DNA of 22,125 nt. Source: Methanoregula sp. UBA276. GTDB taxonomy: Archaea > Halobacteriota > Methanomicrobia > Methanomicrobiales > Methanospirillaceae. The notes under the pieces are model-generated. The model had not been told where the DNA came from. It saw nothing but the letters and a program-made list of their open reading frames with translations, and made no database searches. Shown piece after piece: positions 8,367 through 15,432 of this stretch (position 1 is its first letter; each line of letters opens with the position of its first letter). The stretch lies in contig DANA01000044.1 in NCBI GenBank assembly GCA_002508495.1, positions 3,614-25,738 of the forward strand. Reading direction: 5' to 3'. Position numbers and translations under genes: made by a program.

Positions 8367-8885
8367 ATGAAAGGACGCATTGCAGCAGACCTGGATGGCG
8401 AAGTCCGGCACAGCGCTGAACGGATGGGATACCACTGGCTGAAAAACGATGATCAGAATATTCATTTTAACGGCATGATGTACCGGAACGACCGGCAGGT
8501 TGCCGTGAAAGCGAAAAAAATCCGGTACGGGCTGGATGCGGATGTCATCATTGAGAACAAGTTTCCGGATCTGGTCTTCGATCTCCGCTCGCTCCCTTTG
8601 CCGCAATCAGTCCTCCGCGAGCTCTGGGTGCGGACGCAGAACGAGCGGGCGTTCCGCCGCTTCTCTATCCTGCCGTCCACGACTGCCGAGATCCTCAAGA
8701 ACACGAGAGAGAATTACCGGAACACCCACTTCCGGGAAGCATACTGGAAAAAGGCCCCGTACCGGATAGAGATCCCCCTCCGCCGGGTACCGGGGGAGGG
8801 GGAGGAGGGGAGGGATCCCGTTGCTTTTTCTCCGACGGAGAGGTTTTCCGGCAATCCGCATCGCGGAGATTTCCACGCGAAGTGA
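8367..8885 (+). CDS. Unrecognised 172-aa protein
   Basis: I do not recognise this family. The ATG at 8367 has a good Shine-Dalgarno (ggagag, 8354-8359) and an AT-rich promoter upstream, so the gene is probably expressed. The protein is basic and apparently globular over residues 1-135, with no membrane segment and no cysteine pattern. Residues 58-76 contain DADVIIE and FPDLVFDLRS, which might be beta strands. The last 35 residues are encoded across a GC hairpin and a G-run tract (8774-8814) and look low-complexity, so the C-terminus may be shifted or extended by an indel in the G-run. The gene converges on a DNA methyltransferase gene on the other strand. A link to restriction-modification is possible but unsupported by any motif I can name. 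Confidence 0.65.
   Translation: MKGRIAADLDGEVRHSAERMGYHWLKNDDQNIHFNGMMYRNDRQVAVKAKKIRYGLDADVIIENKFPDLVFDLRSLPLPQSVLRELWVRTQNERAFRRFSILPSTTAEILKNTRENYRNTHFREAYWKKAPYRIEIPLRRVPGEGEEGRDPVAFSPTERFSGNPHRGDFHAK
8774..8802. repeat. GC-rich 8-bp hairpin within the 3' end of the 172-aa gene
   Basis: The arms ccccctcc (8774-8781) and ggaggggg (8795-8802) are perfectly complementary across a 13-nt loop. It overlaps the G-run tract and lies inside the reading frame. Confidence 0.5.
8792..8814 (+). other. Potential G-quadruplex (G5-G5-G4-G3 runs)
   Basis: Four G-runs (8792-8796, 8798-8802, 8807-8810, 8812-8814) are separated by 1-4 nt, satisfying the usual G-quadruplex pattern on the + strand. The tract is within the last part of the 172-aa gene and about 220 bp from the end of the convergent methyltransferase gene. 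Confidence 0.5.
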
Positions 8886-9037
8886 TGTCCCCGCATGTGG
8901 AAAAATACCCGTAGCGCGGCGATCTGGTCAAAATACGCGCATATCTCTTTTTTTAAACCTGCAAAACTGCGGCCTTTTCCGGGGCCCGTTTTTTTCCCAA
9001 GACCTGCAGGTCGTTTTCCGGCCTTTCCTGGAGCCGG

Positions 9038-11449
9038 CTACCGTTGTGGTCGTTTTTCAGATCCGGGGGGGTGTGCCAGGGGGACGATCTCATCTTCCCG
9101 TCGTGCATCTACGACGGCGATCTCCTCCGGCACCAGCCCGTAGAGCTCGTATACCAGCAGATCGATCCGGCGGTCGGTTGCCTGCACGTTTCTTTTGAGC
9201 GCCGCAGCGAGAGCCTCATCTTTTGCCGAGGCTGCATGCCGCGTCTGGTCCAGCATCCTTTGCACGAGGATCTCCAGCCGGCGTGTGCGCTCGCGGTCAT
9301 CCGGCCGGTCCAGATCCGGCAGGTACACGGGAAGCCGGGCAATATCGTCCCAGGAGAAAAATTCCCGGTCAGCGCCGGTTTTCCGGATAGTATTTTCGAA
9401 CACAAATGCCATGAGCCGGCTGTTCAGGATACCGGCAAGGGACAGGGTTGTGGACGGGAATGCCAGGGTTTTCCCATCGCCAATCCCCCGTCCCGCATCG
9501 GGTTGGAATTTCAGGTTTTGAAACCGGGCAGGAAAGAGTATCCGTCTTCTGCTGCCCTGCCAGAACTCATCGCAGCACGTCTCGTACCAGAGCGTTTCCG
9601 GTCCGGCCCGGGCGTTGCTTTGGTCCCGGAACGGTTGCAGGTGCCGGGCGATGAGCGGGTGCCGGCGCTTCAACCACTGCCAGGGATCTTTCCGGGCATT
9701 TGGGTGGGAACACGTCCAGCCCGCCGGGATCATGATGAGATATTGTGCCGAAACGCCGGCACGGTACCGGGCGATCGCGTCTCCCGCAATGACCGGACGC
9801 AAGAGGGGCTTGCACCGCGGATCTTTCCGGAGCCAGGAACGGGCACGCGTCTCATCGACCAGGAACGGGTCGGCACCCGCAACCCGGATGCCGGCATGGA
9901 CCTGCGCCATCACCACGTCCTCAAGGGGCGTGCCGTGCCGGGCCACCTTCCGGAGGACTGCTGCAATCCGGGTATCGCGCAGCGTCCAGCCTCCCTCGTC
10001 AAGAGCCTGCTGGTCGACCGGAAAACCCCGGGCAGCAGCAAAATTTTTTGGATCGCGGGCGAACCCGGCATCAGCAACAACGGCCTGCAGGGGCCGGGCC
10101 GGCCGGGTCGTCCGGGCGCGGAGGAGCGAGAGCCCGGCACCGGGATTTCCCGCAGGTATCGTGGAGAGATCAACGATCTCGTCCACCTGCCACGATTTCA
10201 GCACCTCGCGGAACGGGGCGCCGGCCGAGCCGCGGAGATACCGGCTGCTCAGGATCATGGCAACGGTGCCCCCGGGGGTGACTAGCGAGAGTGCCTTTTC
10301 AAAAAAATACGCGGATCGGTCAGCCCGGGGATGGTAAGCCGCATAATGCCGCTGGAAGTACTGCTGTACCCATTCACGCTGTTCAAGCGGCCCTTCCGGC
10401 GGGTTACTGACAACTGCATCGAACCCGCCCGATGCAACAATCTCTGGAAACCGGTCCGGGTACGAGAACGGATTTTGGGAATGTCGTTCGCGCGTCGGGC
10501 AGAACATCCAGGATTCTTCGTATGCAATTTCGGGCCCGACCAGCGCGTTCCCGGAGAGAATGGTGTGCCGGAGATCGCCCAGTACTTCATGGAACAGGGT
10601 GGAAAAAGTCCCGGCTGCGACGGGCTCGTGCTCACGGACGAGCTCCAGAAAAAGGAGCAGCCGGGCTGCCGCAACCGCGTGACGGTTCGTGTCCAGCCCA
10701 TAGATCGACTGCCGGAGAACTTCCCGCCGCTCATCAAATGTCAGGGATGATTCGGCACTCGTTTGCAGGTGGCGGTATGCTGCAAGGAGGACCGCGCCGG
10801 TGCCGCAGGCGGGATCGAAGATCCGGAGCGGGAGAACTTCAGAAAGGGACCGGTTTTCCCGCGCAGATCGCAATGCCCCGTCCGTCAGGTAACCGATAAG
10901 GGAGAGCGGGGGGATCGCAACACTTCCGGAAAGAACCGTGTCGTGCGTGTCCACAACCACTGCCTGGTGGGCAGCGGACCGGCGGATTGTGCGGGAAAGG
11001 TACGGGAGGAGAACGCCTGCAACCGTGTTCGTGCTCATCTGCCCGCAATCATAGCGCCGGACGGGAGCTACCAGGACATCGAGCATATTCCGGAGAATCG
11101 TCTCGTCAAGAACAATACTGGTGCCGGGATCCGGGAGGGAATTTTCGCTCGCCGGATCACGGGCATACAGTGCACCGGCATAGGCAAAGAGGACGTCAAG
11201 GCACGCCCGGCAGGACGGGAAATTTCGGAGGTCATCGAGGATGCTTTCGGATAAAAGGTGCCGGTCTTCGGCGATTCGCAGGAGGAGCAGCGGGAAGATG
11301 ATGCAATTGACGGCTGATGCGATCTGTTCGCTTTTCAGTTCGAGATTGTTCCGGGCAATGCTCCGTGCAAGGGCTTCGCGCCACCTGACAAGGTCCTCGA
11401 GAAGGAACGCCCCGCAACCCCCAGCACCTTCTGCCCCCACGCCTTCCAT
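9038..11449 (-). CDS. Eco57I/TaqI-like adenine-specific DNA methyltransferase without nuclease domain, 803 aa
   Basis: By family this enzyme transfers a methyl group from SAM to adenine N6 at a specific DNA site. Residues 16-75 match the helical domain that in type IIG enzymes links nuclease and methyltransferase. Motif I is DPACGTG at 212-218, and an acidic SAM-binding segment YGLDTN spans 250-255. A GNALVG segment lies at 300-305. The catalytic motif IV is NPPE at 349-352, whereas active N6 enzymes have NPPY, NPPF or NPPW. Residues about 500-720 look like a TaqI-type specificity domain (GIRVAG, IAGDAIARY, LNSRL). A type IIG protein would have some 150-200 extra N-terminal residues with a PD-(D/E)xK nuclease. 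Here a stop codon lies two codons before the ATG, and the next gene is 124 bp away, so no nuclease is encoded alongside. It is either an orphan methyltransferase or a decayed restriction enzyme. Confidence 0.88.
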   Translation of the reverse strand: MEGVGAEGAGGCGAFLLEDLVRWREALARSIARNNLELKSEQIASAVNCIIFPLLLLRIAEDRHLLSESILDDLRNFPSCRACLDVLFAYAGALYARDPASENSLPDPGTSIVLDETILRNMLDVLVAPVRRYDCGQMSTNTVAGVLLPYLSRTIRRSAAHQAVVVDTHDTVLSGSVAIPPLSLIGYLTDGALRSARENRSLSEVLPLRIFDPACGTGAVLLAAYRHLQTSAESSLTFDERREVLRQSIYGLDTNRHAVAAARLLLFLELVREHEPVAAGTFSTLFHEVLGDLRHTILSGNALVGPEIAYEESWMFCPTRERHSQNPFSYPDRFPEIVASGGFDAVVSNPPEGPLEQREWVQQYFQRHYAAYHPRADRSAYFFEKALSLVTPGGTVAMILSSRYLRGSAGAPFREVLKSWQVDEIVDLSTIPAGNPGAGLSLLRARTTRPARPLQAVVADAGFARDPKNFAAARGFPVDQQALDEGGWTLRDTRIAAVLRKVARHGTPLEDVVMAQVHAGIRVAGADPFLVDETRARSWLRKDPRCKPLLRPVIAGDAIARYRAGVSAQYLIMIPAGWTCSHPNARKDPWQWLKRRHPLIARHLQPFRDQSNARAGPETLWYETCCDEFWQGSRRRILFPARFQNLKFQPDAGRGIGDGKTLAFPSTTLSLAGILNSRLMAFVFENTIRKTGADREFFSWDDIARLPVYLPDLDRPDDRERTRRLEILVQRMLDQTRHAASAKDEALAAALKRNVQATDRRIDLLVYELYGLVPEEIAVVDARREDEIVPLAHPPGSEKRPQR

Positions 11450-11536
11450 TGACTACAATACTTGATGAGAATGGCGATAACCCTGTTGCAGCAATGCGGG
11501 GGGAGGGCCGCGGGTGGATCGATGATCGCTCATAAT

Positions 11537-11557
11537 CCCCGGAAATTCTGACCGGGG
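11537..11557. repeat. 6-bp GC inverted repeat between the methyltransferase gene and the six-gene operon
   Basis: CCCCGG (11537-11542) and CCGGGG (11552-11557) are separated by 9 nt. On the - strand it follows the T6 tract that ends the operon and precedes the methyltransferase gene by about 90 bp. It may be part of the operon's terminator or a regulatory site for the methyltransferase gene. Confidence 0.35.
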
Positions 11558-11565
11558 AACATATG

Positions 11566-11571
11566 AAAAAA
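11566..11571 (-). terminator. T6 tract ending the six-gene operon
   Basis: Six A residues on the + strand give six U residues in the transcript just after the zinc-ribbon gene stop codon at 11574. The 6-bp GC inverted repeat lies just beyond. Confidence 0.4.
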
Positions 11572-11573
11572 GA

Positions 11574-11882
11574 TTATTCCCGTCCTCTCAGCCGGTGAAT
11601 TTTTATCAGCCCGGCACAAGACTTGCAGGTATAGAACTCGTCCTTCCAGCACGATTCGCACGCCCAGCGCCCGCAGAGCACGCACTGGCGGAGCCCGGCA
11701 ATGGGGTGCGAAGTTGAGCAGAGGTCGCACCCGTACTGCGAGAAGGTGCGCGGGTCTTTTACGGGCGGCTCACCCTGCTTGCGGATGACCGTAACCTCGG
11801 CTTTGAGGTCACGGAGGGGATCCGGAGCAGCCTTACTTTTTGGCGCTTCCTTCCTGAGCCAGTTCTGTTTCCAGAGCGTCAA
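11574..11882 (-). CDS. Small zinc-ribbon protein, last gene of the six-gene operon
   Basis: The C-terminal half carries nine metal-binding candidates: C52, C55, H59, C67, C70, C75, C78, C86 and C89, counting from the TTG at 11882. They form CxxC pairs arranged like a two-zinc RING/B-box or double-ribbon fold. Residues 1-50 are basic and probably unstructured. The start is uncertain: there is no in-frame ATG. A TTG at 11882 has ggaga eight bases upstream, overlapping the end of the previous gene; a further TTG at 11921 is also possible. Close packing and overlap with the upstream gene make co-translation likely. The zinc fold could bind protein or nucleic acid; which of these cannot be told. 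Confidence 0.7.
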   Translation of the reverse strand: MTLWKQNWLRKEAPKSKAAPDPLRDLKAEVTVIRKQGEPPVKDPRTFSQYGCDLCSTSHPIAGLRQCVLCGRWACESCWKDEFYTCKSCAGLIKIHRLRGRE

Positions 11883-12189
11883 GGCGTGTCTCCAGCGAGT
11901 CCAGCGTTTCCTGCATGGCAAGCTCGTAGTTCTTCAGTTCGGCAACGCGGGCTTCGTTCTCCTCGATGCGGCGGTACCGCTGTTCCTTGAACGTGCCAAG
12001 CCGCGGGCGGGTGACGAGCTGCCACTCTTCAACCAGGCTCTGGAACCTGCGGTCAAGGTACTCGTCCACCCTGCTCTCGACCGGCCGGGCAAGCGAGATA
12101 TCTCCCTTGGCCCCGCGGAAAAAGTAGTAGACGAGGAACAGTGCCCCGAGGAGGACGATGACGATGACGATGAATTCAAGGAGGTCCAT
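11833..12189 (-). CDS. Membrane-anchored coiled-coil protein with EEW signature, 118 aa
   Basis: One hydrophobic segment at residues 4-24 (rich in I, V, L and F) is followed by basic residues, fitting a signal anchor with the rest in the cytoplasm. Residues 44-60 hold the signature YLDRRFQSLVEEWQLVT, also present in slightly different form in the next two genes upstream. Residues 75-115 are a charged heptad-like coiled coil. The ATG is one base after the stop codon of the preceding gene, so the two are co-translated. I recognise no named family. The design suggests a membrane-tethered scaffold that assembles with the soluble paralogues. Confidence 0.8.
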   Translation of the reverse strand: MDLLEFIVIVIVLLGALFLVYYFFRGAKGDISLARPVESRVDEYLDRRFQSLVEEWQLVTRPRLGTFKEQRYRRIEENEARVAELKNYELAMQETLDSLETRLDALETELAQEGSAKK

Positions 12190-12190
12190 G

Positions 12191-12412
12191 TCAGGTCCTC
12201 CCTTTGAGCTTCTTAGCCCGGGCTTCGAGCGCAGTCAGCCGGTCCCCGGCGGACTTCTCAAACGCTGTGCAACGCGGGATCTCCTGCTCAAGCGCGTCAA
12301 GCCGGCGTACCAAATCCGCGAGATCGGCCCGGGTGGAGAGTTCCCATTCGTCAACAACAGCCTGCATCCGCCGGTCAACGTACGTGTTGAGGTAGGAGTT
12401 CATGCTGATCAT
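12191..12412 (-). CDS. Soluble coiled-coil protein with EEW signature, 73 aa
   Basis: This is a short version of its two neighbours, with no membrane segment. Residues 11-27 are the signature YVDRRMQAVVDEWELST, and residues 30-68 are a charged helix with heptad-like leucines. The ATG at 12412 overlaps the stop of the upstream gene by ATGA; a second ATG at 12403 is possible. The family is not recognised. Its similarity to the genes on both sides points to tandem duplication and a shared binding partner. Confidence 0.78.
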   Translation of the reverse strand: MISMNSYLNTYVDRRMQAVVDEWELSTRADLADLVRRLDALEQEIPRCTAFEKSAGDRLTALEARAKKLKGRT

Positions 12413-12729
12413 GCTTTCTTCTCCTCCAGGGATGTGATGAGGCGGTCAAGGGCTTTTGCCCTTGACTCGGTGGCCATCTTTTTCGCGTACAGGCCGCTGA
12501 TCTCGTCGGCCAGGTGGTCGAGGCGGATCTCGATCTTGACCAGGTCGGTCTCGGTAACAAGGTCCCATTCCTCGATGATGGCGGCAAAGTGCTCGTCGAA
12601 ATAGCGGTCAAGCGAGCGGTCGAACGTGGGGATGCGGGACGCGAACGTTCCGGACATTTTTGCAAATGAATCCCAGAACGATCCTCCGGTCGCGAACTCT
12701 TCCGGGTCCTGGTTGATAACCGGGTACAT
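12409..12729 (-). CDS. Soluble coiled-coil protein with EEW signature, 106 aa
   Basis: Residues 1-40 are a polar N-terminal extension not found in the paralogues. Residues 43-59 are the signature YFDEHFAAIIEEWDLVT, followed by a charged helical region to residue 105 ending in EEKKA. The gene begins three bases after the stop codon of the upstream membrane protein gene and overlaps the next by 4 bp. No membrane segment or known domain is seen. It is the longest soluble member of the three-paralogue set. Confidence 0.8.
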   Translation of the reverse strand: MYPVINQDPEEFATGGSFWDSFAKMSGTFASRIPTFDRSLDRYFDEHFAAIIEEWDLVTETDLVKIEIRLDHLADEISGLYAKKMATESRAKALDRLITSLEEKKA

Positions 12730-12732
12730 AAT

Positions 12733-13116
12733 TTACTTCACCTTCCGTTCCTGCACCTCCTCGTTTGCGAGGAGGTTGTCGAGTTTCCGGTCTTTTACCA
12801 TATGCTCAAGCCGCGTCATGCGGGACTCGAGGAGTTTCTCCTTGGCATAGACCGTGGTTTCCAGTGCTGCGTTCTCCTCTTCCACCTGCCGTATCGCCGC
12901 GGTCTGTTCGGCAGAGAGGCGGGTGAACGGGAGACCTTTTGCTGCCTCGTGCTGCTGGAGGAGCTTGAGCTTATCGCGTTCCAGCTCGAGCTCGATTGAG
13001 CGGTTGGCAGTCTTCATGATCCGGATCTCGCGGATGACCAGGTAGATGATCACCATGCCAAGAAGGATGAACAGTGCTGTCAGGACTCCGTCGCTGATGA
13101 GGGTTTCTGTTGCCAT
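12733..13116 (-). CDS. Membrane-anchored coiled-coil protein, 127 aa
   Basis: A hydrophobic segment at residues 11-29 is followed by a long charged helix to the C-terminus. From residue 38 onward leucines and charged residues recur in a coiled-coil pattern. It lacks the 17-residue EEW signature of the following three genes, so it may be a separate component. A good Shine-Dalgarno sequence (caggag) lies 6-7 bases before the ATG, and a 43-base gap separates it from the upstream gene. The topology, with a short outside tail and a cytoplasmic coil, matches the other anchored protein in the operon. No family is recognised. Confidence 0.8.
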   Translation of the reverse strand: MATETLISDGVLTALFILLGMVIIYLVIREIRIMKTANRSIELELERDKLKLLQQHEAAKGLPFTRLSAEQTAAIRQVEEENAALETTVYAKEKLLESRMTRLEHMVKDRKLDNLLANEEVQERKVK

Positions 13117-13159
13117 TAATTTCTCCTGTATTGAATGGTACCGGCTAAAACGGCTCGCT

Positions 13160-13669
13160 TCAGAGCTCGTCCTTTGGGCCGGTTGCCTTCTTCACCGTCT
13201 TTTTCACCGTATCGGCCGTGCTCGTAGCTGCCTTGCCGATACTGTCAGAGGCTTTCTTTGCCTCGGTTTTCAAAGAACCGGCAGTCTTCTCCGCGCCGGT
13301 CTTCACATCACCTGCAGTCTTCCTTACCGCGCCATCAAGGCTTTCAACACCTTTGGAGATCGTCTTTTGCGCATCAGCTGCTGCCTTTTTGAGCTTCTCA
13401 TCCAGGGGCGGGGTCCTCCGGACCAGGACTTCTCCCCCGTCAAGGAGGCCCATCGCTTCGAGATCCTCGGCACTTATCCGTATCTGCCCCTCCTGCACCA
13501 TCGTATCAGCAATAACCGTAGTAGTAACAGATTTCTGCGTGGCTTCATTGACGAGATCCACGCGGTCCCCGTCATTAATTCCGAGCGCTGGCAGGTTGGC
13601 GACGTTGAGCCGGACCCGTCCTTCACTGGGGAATGCACGCTTCCGTATGGTTAACCGGACTTCCTGCAT
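13160..13669 (-). CDS. Double-psi barrel-like (Cdc48-N-like) protein with 11-mer repeat tail, 169 aa
   Basis: This first gene of the operon joins two unlike parts. Residues 1-88 hold two similar halves, GRVRLNVANLPALGINDGD (17-35) and GQIRISAEDLEAMGLLDGG (61-79), the internal duplication typical of double-psi beta-barrels such as the Cdc48/VAT N-domain. Residues 90-163 are an Ala/Lys/Thr-rich amphipathic helix with 11-residue repeats (KTAGDVKTGAE at 117-127, KTAGSLKTEAK at 128-138), as in LEA or apolipoprotein-like proteins that lie on membranes. The frame is open from 13750, but the ATG at 13669 fits the domain boundary and lies 29 bp from a TATA box, giving an almost leaderless message. There is no AAA ATPase domain, so it is not a Cdc48. 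Membrane or protein-surface binding is inference. Confidence 0.78.
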   Translation of the reverse strand: MQEVRLTIRKRAFPSEGRVRLNVANLPALGINDGDRVDLVNEATQKSVTTTVIADTMVQEGQIRISAEDLEAMGLLDGGEVLVRRTPPLDEKLKKAAADAQKTISKGVESLDGAVRKTAGDVKTGAEKTAGSLKTEAKKASDSIGKAATSTADTVKKTVKKATGPKDEL

Positions 13670-13693
13670 AGAGGAATGACCATCTTGAAAAGG

Positions 13694-13703
13694 TAAATAA
13701 TTT
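13694..13703 (-). promoter_or_regulatory. TATA box of the six-gene operon
   Basis: The - strand reads aaattattta, centred 29 bp before the ATG at 13669. This implies transcription starting at or within a few bases of the start codon. It is the only convincing promoter for the six genes running to 11574. Confidence 0.6.
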
Positions 13704-13751
13704 CCTGCATGGCCACGATCCCGCGCGCTTCCGCGCCGGTTTCTTCTCATT

Positions 13752-13762
13752 TTTTTTATTTT
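13752..13762 (+). promoter_or_regulatory. Probable TATA region for dys
   Basis: A T-rich stretch containing ttttatttt lies about 40 bp before the ATG at 13798. It faces away from the operon promoter at 13694-13703, so the 128-bp gap is a divergent promoter region. Confidence 0.4.
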
Positions 13763-13797
13763 CCAAACACTGTTATCTCCTCAAAAAGCCAATACTC

Positions 13798-14760
13798 ATG
13801 CAACAAAACGGGAACATATCTATGACACAGCCATGCGAGATGCCGGTGAACCAGCTCCACGTGAAGCCGAAGATGACGGTGAATGAACTGGTCATGGCCA
13901 TGGGAGAAGCTGGCGCCTATAACGGGGGATCGCTTGCCCGCGCCGCGGATATCTGGGAACAGATGCTGCGGGACGATGAGACCACGAAGTTCTTCGGGCT
14001 TGCCGGCGCGATGGTGCCGGCAGGCATGGGGGGAATTGTCTCCGACCTGATAACGGCAGGCCATATCGATATCCTTGTCTCAACCGGCGCCAACATGACG
14101 CATGACATCATCGAGGCTATCGGGTGCCGGCATTTCCACGGCACCGCCTTCTGCAATGACATCGAGCTCCGTCATGATGAGATCAACCGGATCTACGATG
14201 TCTACCTCCCGAACGAGGCCTTCGAGCATTTCGAGGAGTTCATGCAGGAGGTTTTTGGCCAGCTCGAACCGGGCTCGACCATCTCGATCTCGGGACTGCT
14301 CGAACATATCGGCAACAATACCAAATCCGGTATCCTCCACACGGCAGCGAGGAACAAGGTCCCGGTCTTCAACCCGGCCGTGCAGGACTCGATGATCGGC
14401 CTCCAGTACTGGCTCTTTAGTCAGACCAACAAGGTCACGGTCGATGCATTCGCCGACATGCCGGCCCTGATGGACCGGTGCTTTTCGGTCAAGAAGGCCG
14501 GTGCCATGCTGGTCGGCGGGGGCGTTCCCAAGAACTTCATCCTCCAGAGCATGCTCATGACCCCGAACGGCTTCACCTACGCGATCCAGCTCACGGGCGA
14601 CCGGCCCGATCTTGGCGGGCTCTCGGGTGCGACCCTTGACGAGGCCCGCTCGTGGGGGAAGATCACCGAAGATGCCCAGGCAGTTACCGTGTATGGCGAT
14701 GCAACCATAACCCTGCCCATGCTCGCTGCGGCGGTAACGGAGCGGCTCGGTCATGACTGA
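13798..14760 (+). CDS. dys: Deoxyhypusine synthase, 320 aa
   Basis: By family it uses NAD and spermidine to transfer an aminobutyl group to one lysine of translation factor aIF5A, the first step to hypusine. The active-site lysine is K245 in GGGVPK, equivalent to human Lys329. NAD- and substrate-site segments typical of the family are seen, such as STGANM (95-100), the SGLLEH region (165-170) and SWGKI near residue 285. The length is usual for an archaeal enzyme. The start could be the ATG at 13798 or the one at 13822; neither has a strong ribosome site. The end overlaps pyrF by 8 bp, so the two are co-transcribed. The aIF5A gene is not in this window. Confidence 0.93.
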   Translation: MQQNGNISMTQPCEMPVNQLHVKPKMTVNELVMAMGEAGAYNGGSLARAADIWEQMLRDDETTKFFGLAGAMVPAGMGGIVSDLITAGHIDILVSTGANMTHDIIEAIGCRHFHGTAFCNDIELRHDEINRIYDVYLPNEAFEHFEEFMQEVFGQLEPGSTISISGLLEHIGNNTKSGILHTAARNKVPVFNPAVQDSMIGLQYWLFSQTNKVTVDAFADMPALMDRCFSVKKAGAMLVGGGVPKNFILQSMLMTPNGFTYAIQLTGDRPDLGGLSGATLDEARSWGKITEDAQAVTVYGDATITLPMLAAAVTERLGHD

Positions 14761-15394
14761 ACTCATTCTTGCCCTGGACGTGACGGAGAAGAAGCAGGCG
14801 CTTAAAATTGCAAAGGCCTGCGCCCCGCACATCGATGCCATCAAGCTCGGCTACCCGCTCATCCTCTCGTGCGGCCTTGCATTTGCCGCGGAGTTCGAGA
14901 GTTTCGACCTCCCGCTGATCGCGGACTTCAAGGTTGCCGATATCCCCAACACCAACCAGCTGATAGCAGAGCAGGTCTTCGATGCCGGGTTTGCATCCAT
15001 TATCTGCCACGGCTTTTGTGGCAAAGACTCCATTACAGCATGCGTCCAGGTTGCGGAGGATTATGGCGGGGCGTGTTTTGTTGTGGCCGAGATGAGCCAC
15101 CCCGGGGCCACGGCATTTTTCCATGGCGGGGCAGCAGAGAAGATCGCGTCCCTTGCCATGGAGTGCGGTGCGGACGGGATCATCGCTCCCGCTACCCGGC
15201 CGGAGCGGACATCAGCGCTCCGGAAGATCGTGGGCAGCAGGAAGATCCTCTCCCCCGGCGTGGGGGCACAGGGCGGGGACGCGAGGGCGATTGCCCAAAT
15301 CGTTGACGGGATCATTGTCGGCCGCGCTATTTACGCAGCTGACGACCCGAAAACGGCAGCGGAAGGGTTCGCGCATATCCGATCCACGAAATAA
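14753..15394 (+). CDS. pyrF: Orotidine 5'-phosphate decarboxylase, 213 aa
   Basis: It converts OMP to UMP, the last step of de novo pyrimidine synthesis, and needs no cofactor. The catalytic tetrad typical of the family is present: D9, K31, and the DFKVAD motif with D58, K60 and D63. Near the C-terminus, SPGVGAQGGD and GIIVGRAIY form the phosphate-binding loops of the TIM barrel. The length fits the short archaeal form. It starts with an ATG inside the end of dys. The 12-base sequence tccacgaaataa that ends the gene is repeated 57 bp downstream. Confidence 0.96.
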   Translation: MTELILALDVTEKKQALKIAKACAPHIDAIKLGYPLILSCGLAFAAEFESFDLPLIADFKVADIPNTNQLIAEQVFDAGFASIICHGFCGKDSITACVQVAEDYGGACFVVAEMSHPGATAFFHGGAAEKIASLAMECGADGIIAPATRPERTSALRKIVGSRKILSPGVGAQGGDARAIAQIVDGIIVGRAIYAADDPKTAAEGFAHIRSTK

Positions 15395-15421
15395 TGGGTG
15401 CGTGTGCAGGGTCCCGCCCGG

Positions 15422-15428
15422 TTTTTTT
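15422..15428 (+). terminator. T7 tract after pyrF
   Basis: Seven T residues follow a GC-rich stretch 27 bases after the pyrF stop codon, fitting an archaeal U-tract terminator. Confidence 0.5.
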
Positions 15429-15432
15429 GGGG

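Noticed and set aside
8367..8885. PD-(D/E)xK nuclease partner for the methyltransferase
   Set aside because: DADVIIE and FPDLVFDLRS loosely resemble nuclease strands, but no D...(D/E)xK triad can be placed.
9044..10285. 413-codon + strand frame opposite the methyltransferase gene
   Set aside because: It is the antisense of a gene with clear methyltransferase motifs, and its Pro/Arg-rich product has no domain.
13160..13669. Cdc48/VAT ATPase fragment
   Set aside because: No Walker A or B motif occurs in or next to the gene; only the barrel resembles the N-domain and the tail is a different type.
13670..13750. N-terminal extension of the double-psi barrel protein to 13750
   Set aside because: The added 27 residues are Arg-rich with no fold, and they cross the TATA box at 13694-13703.
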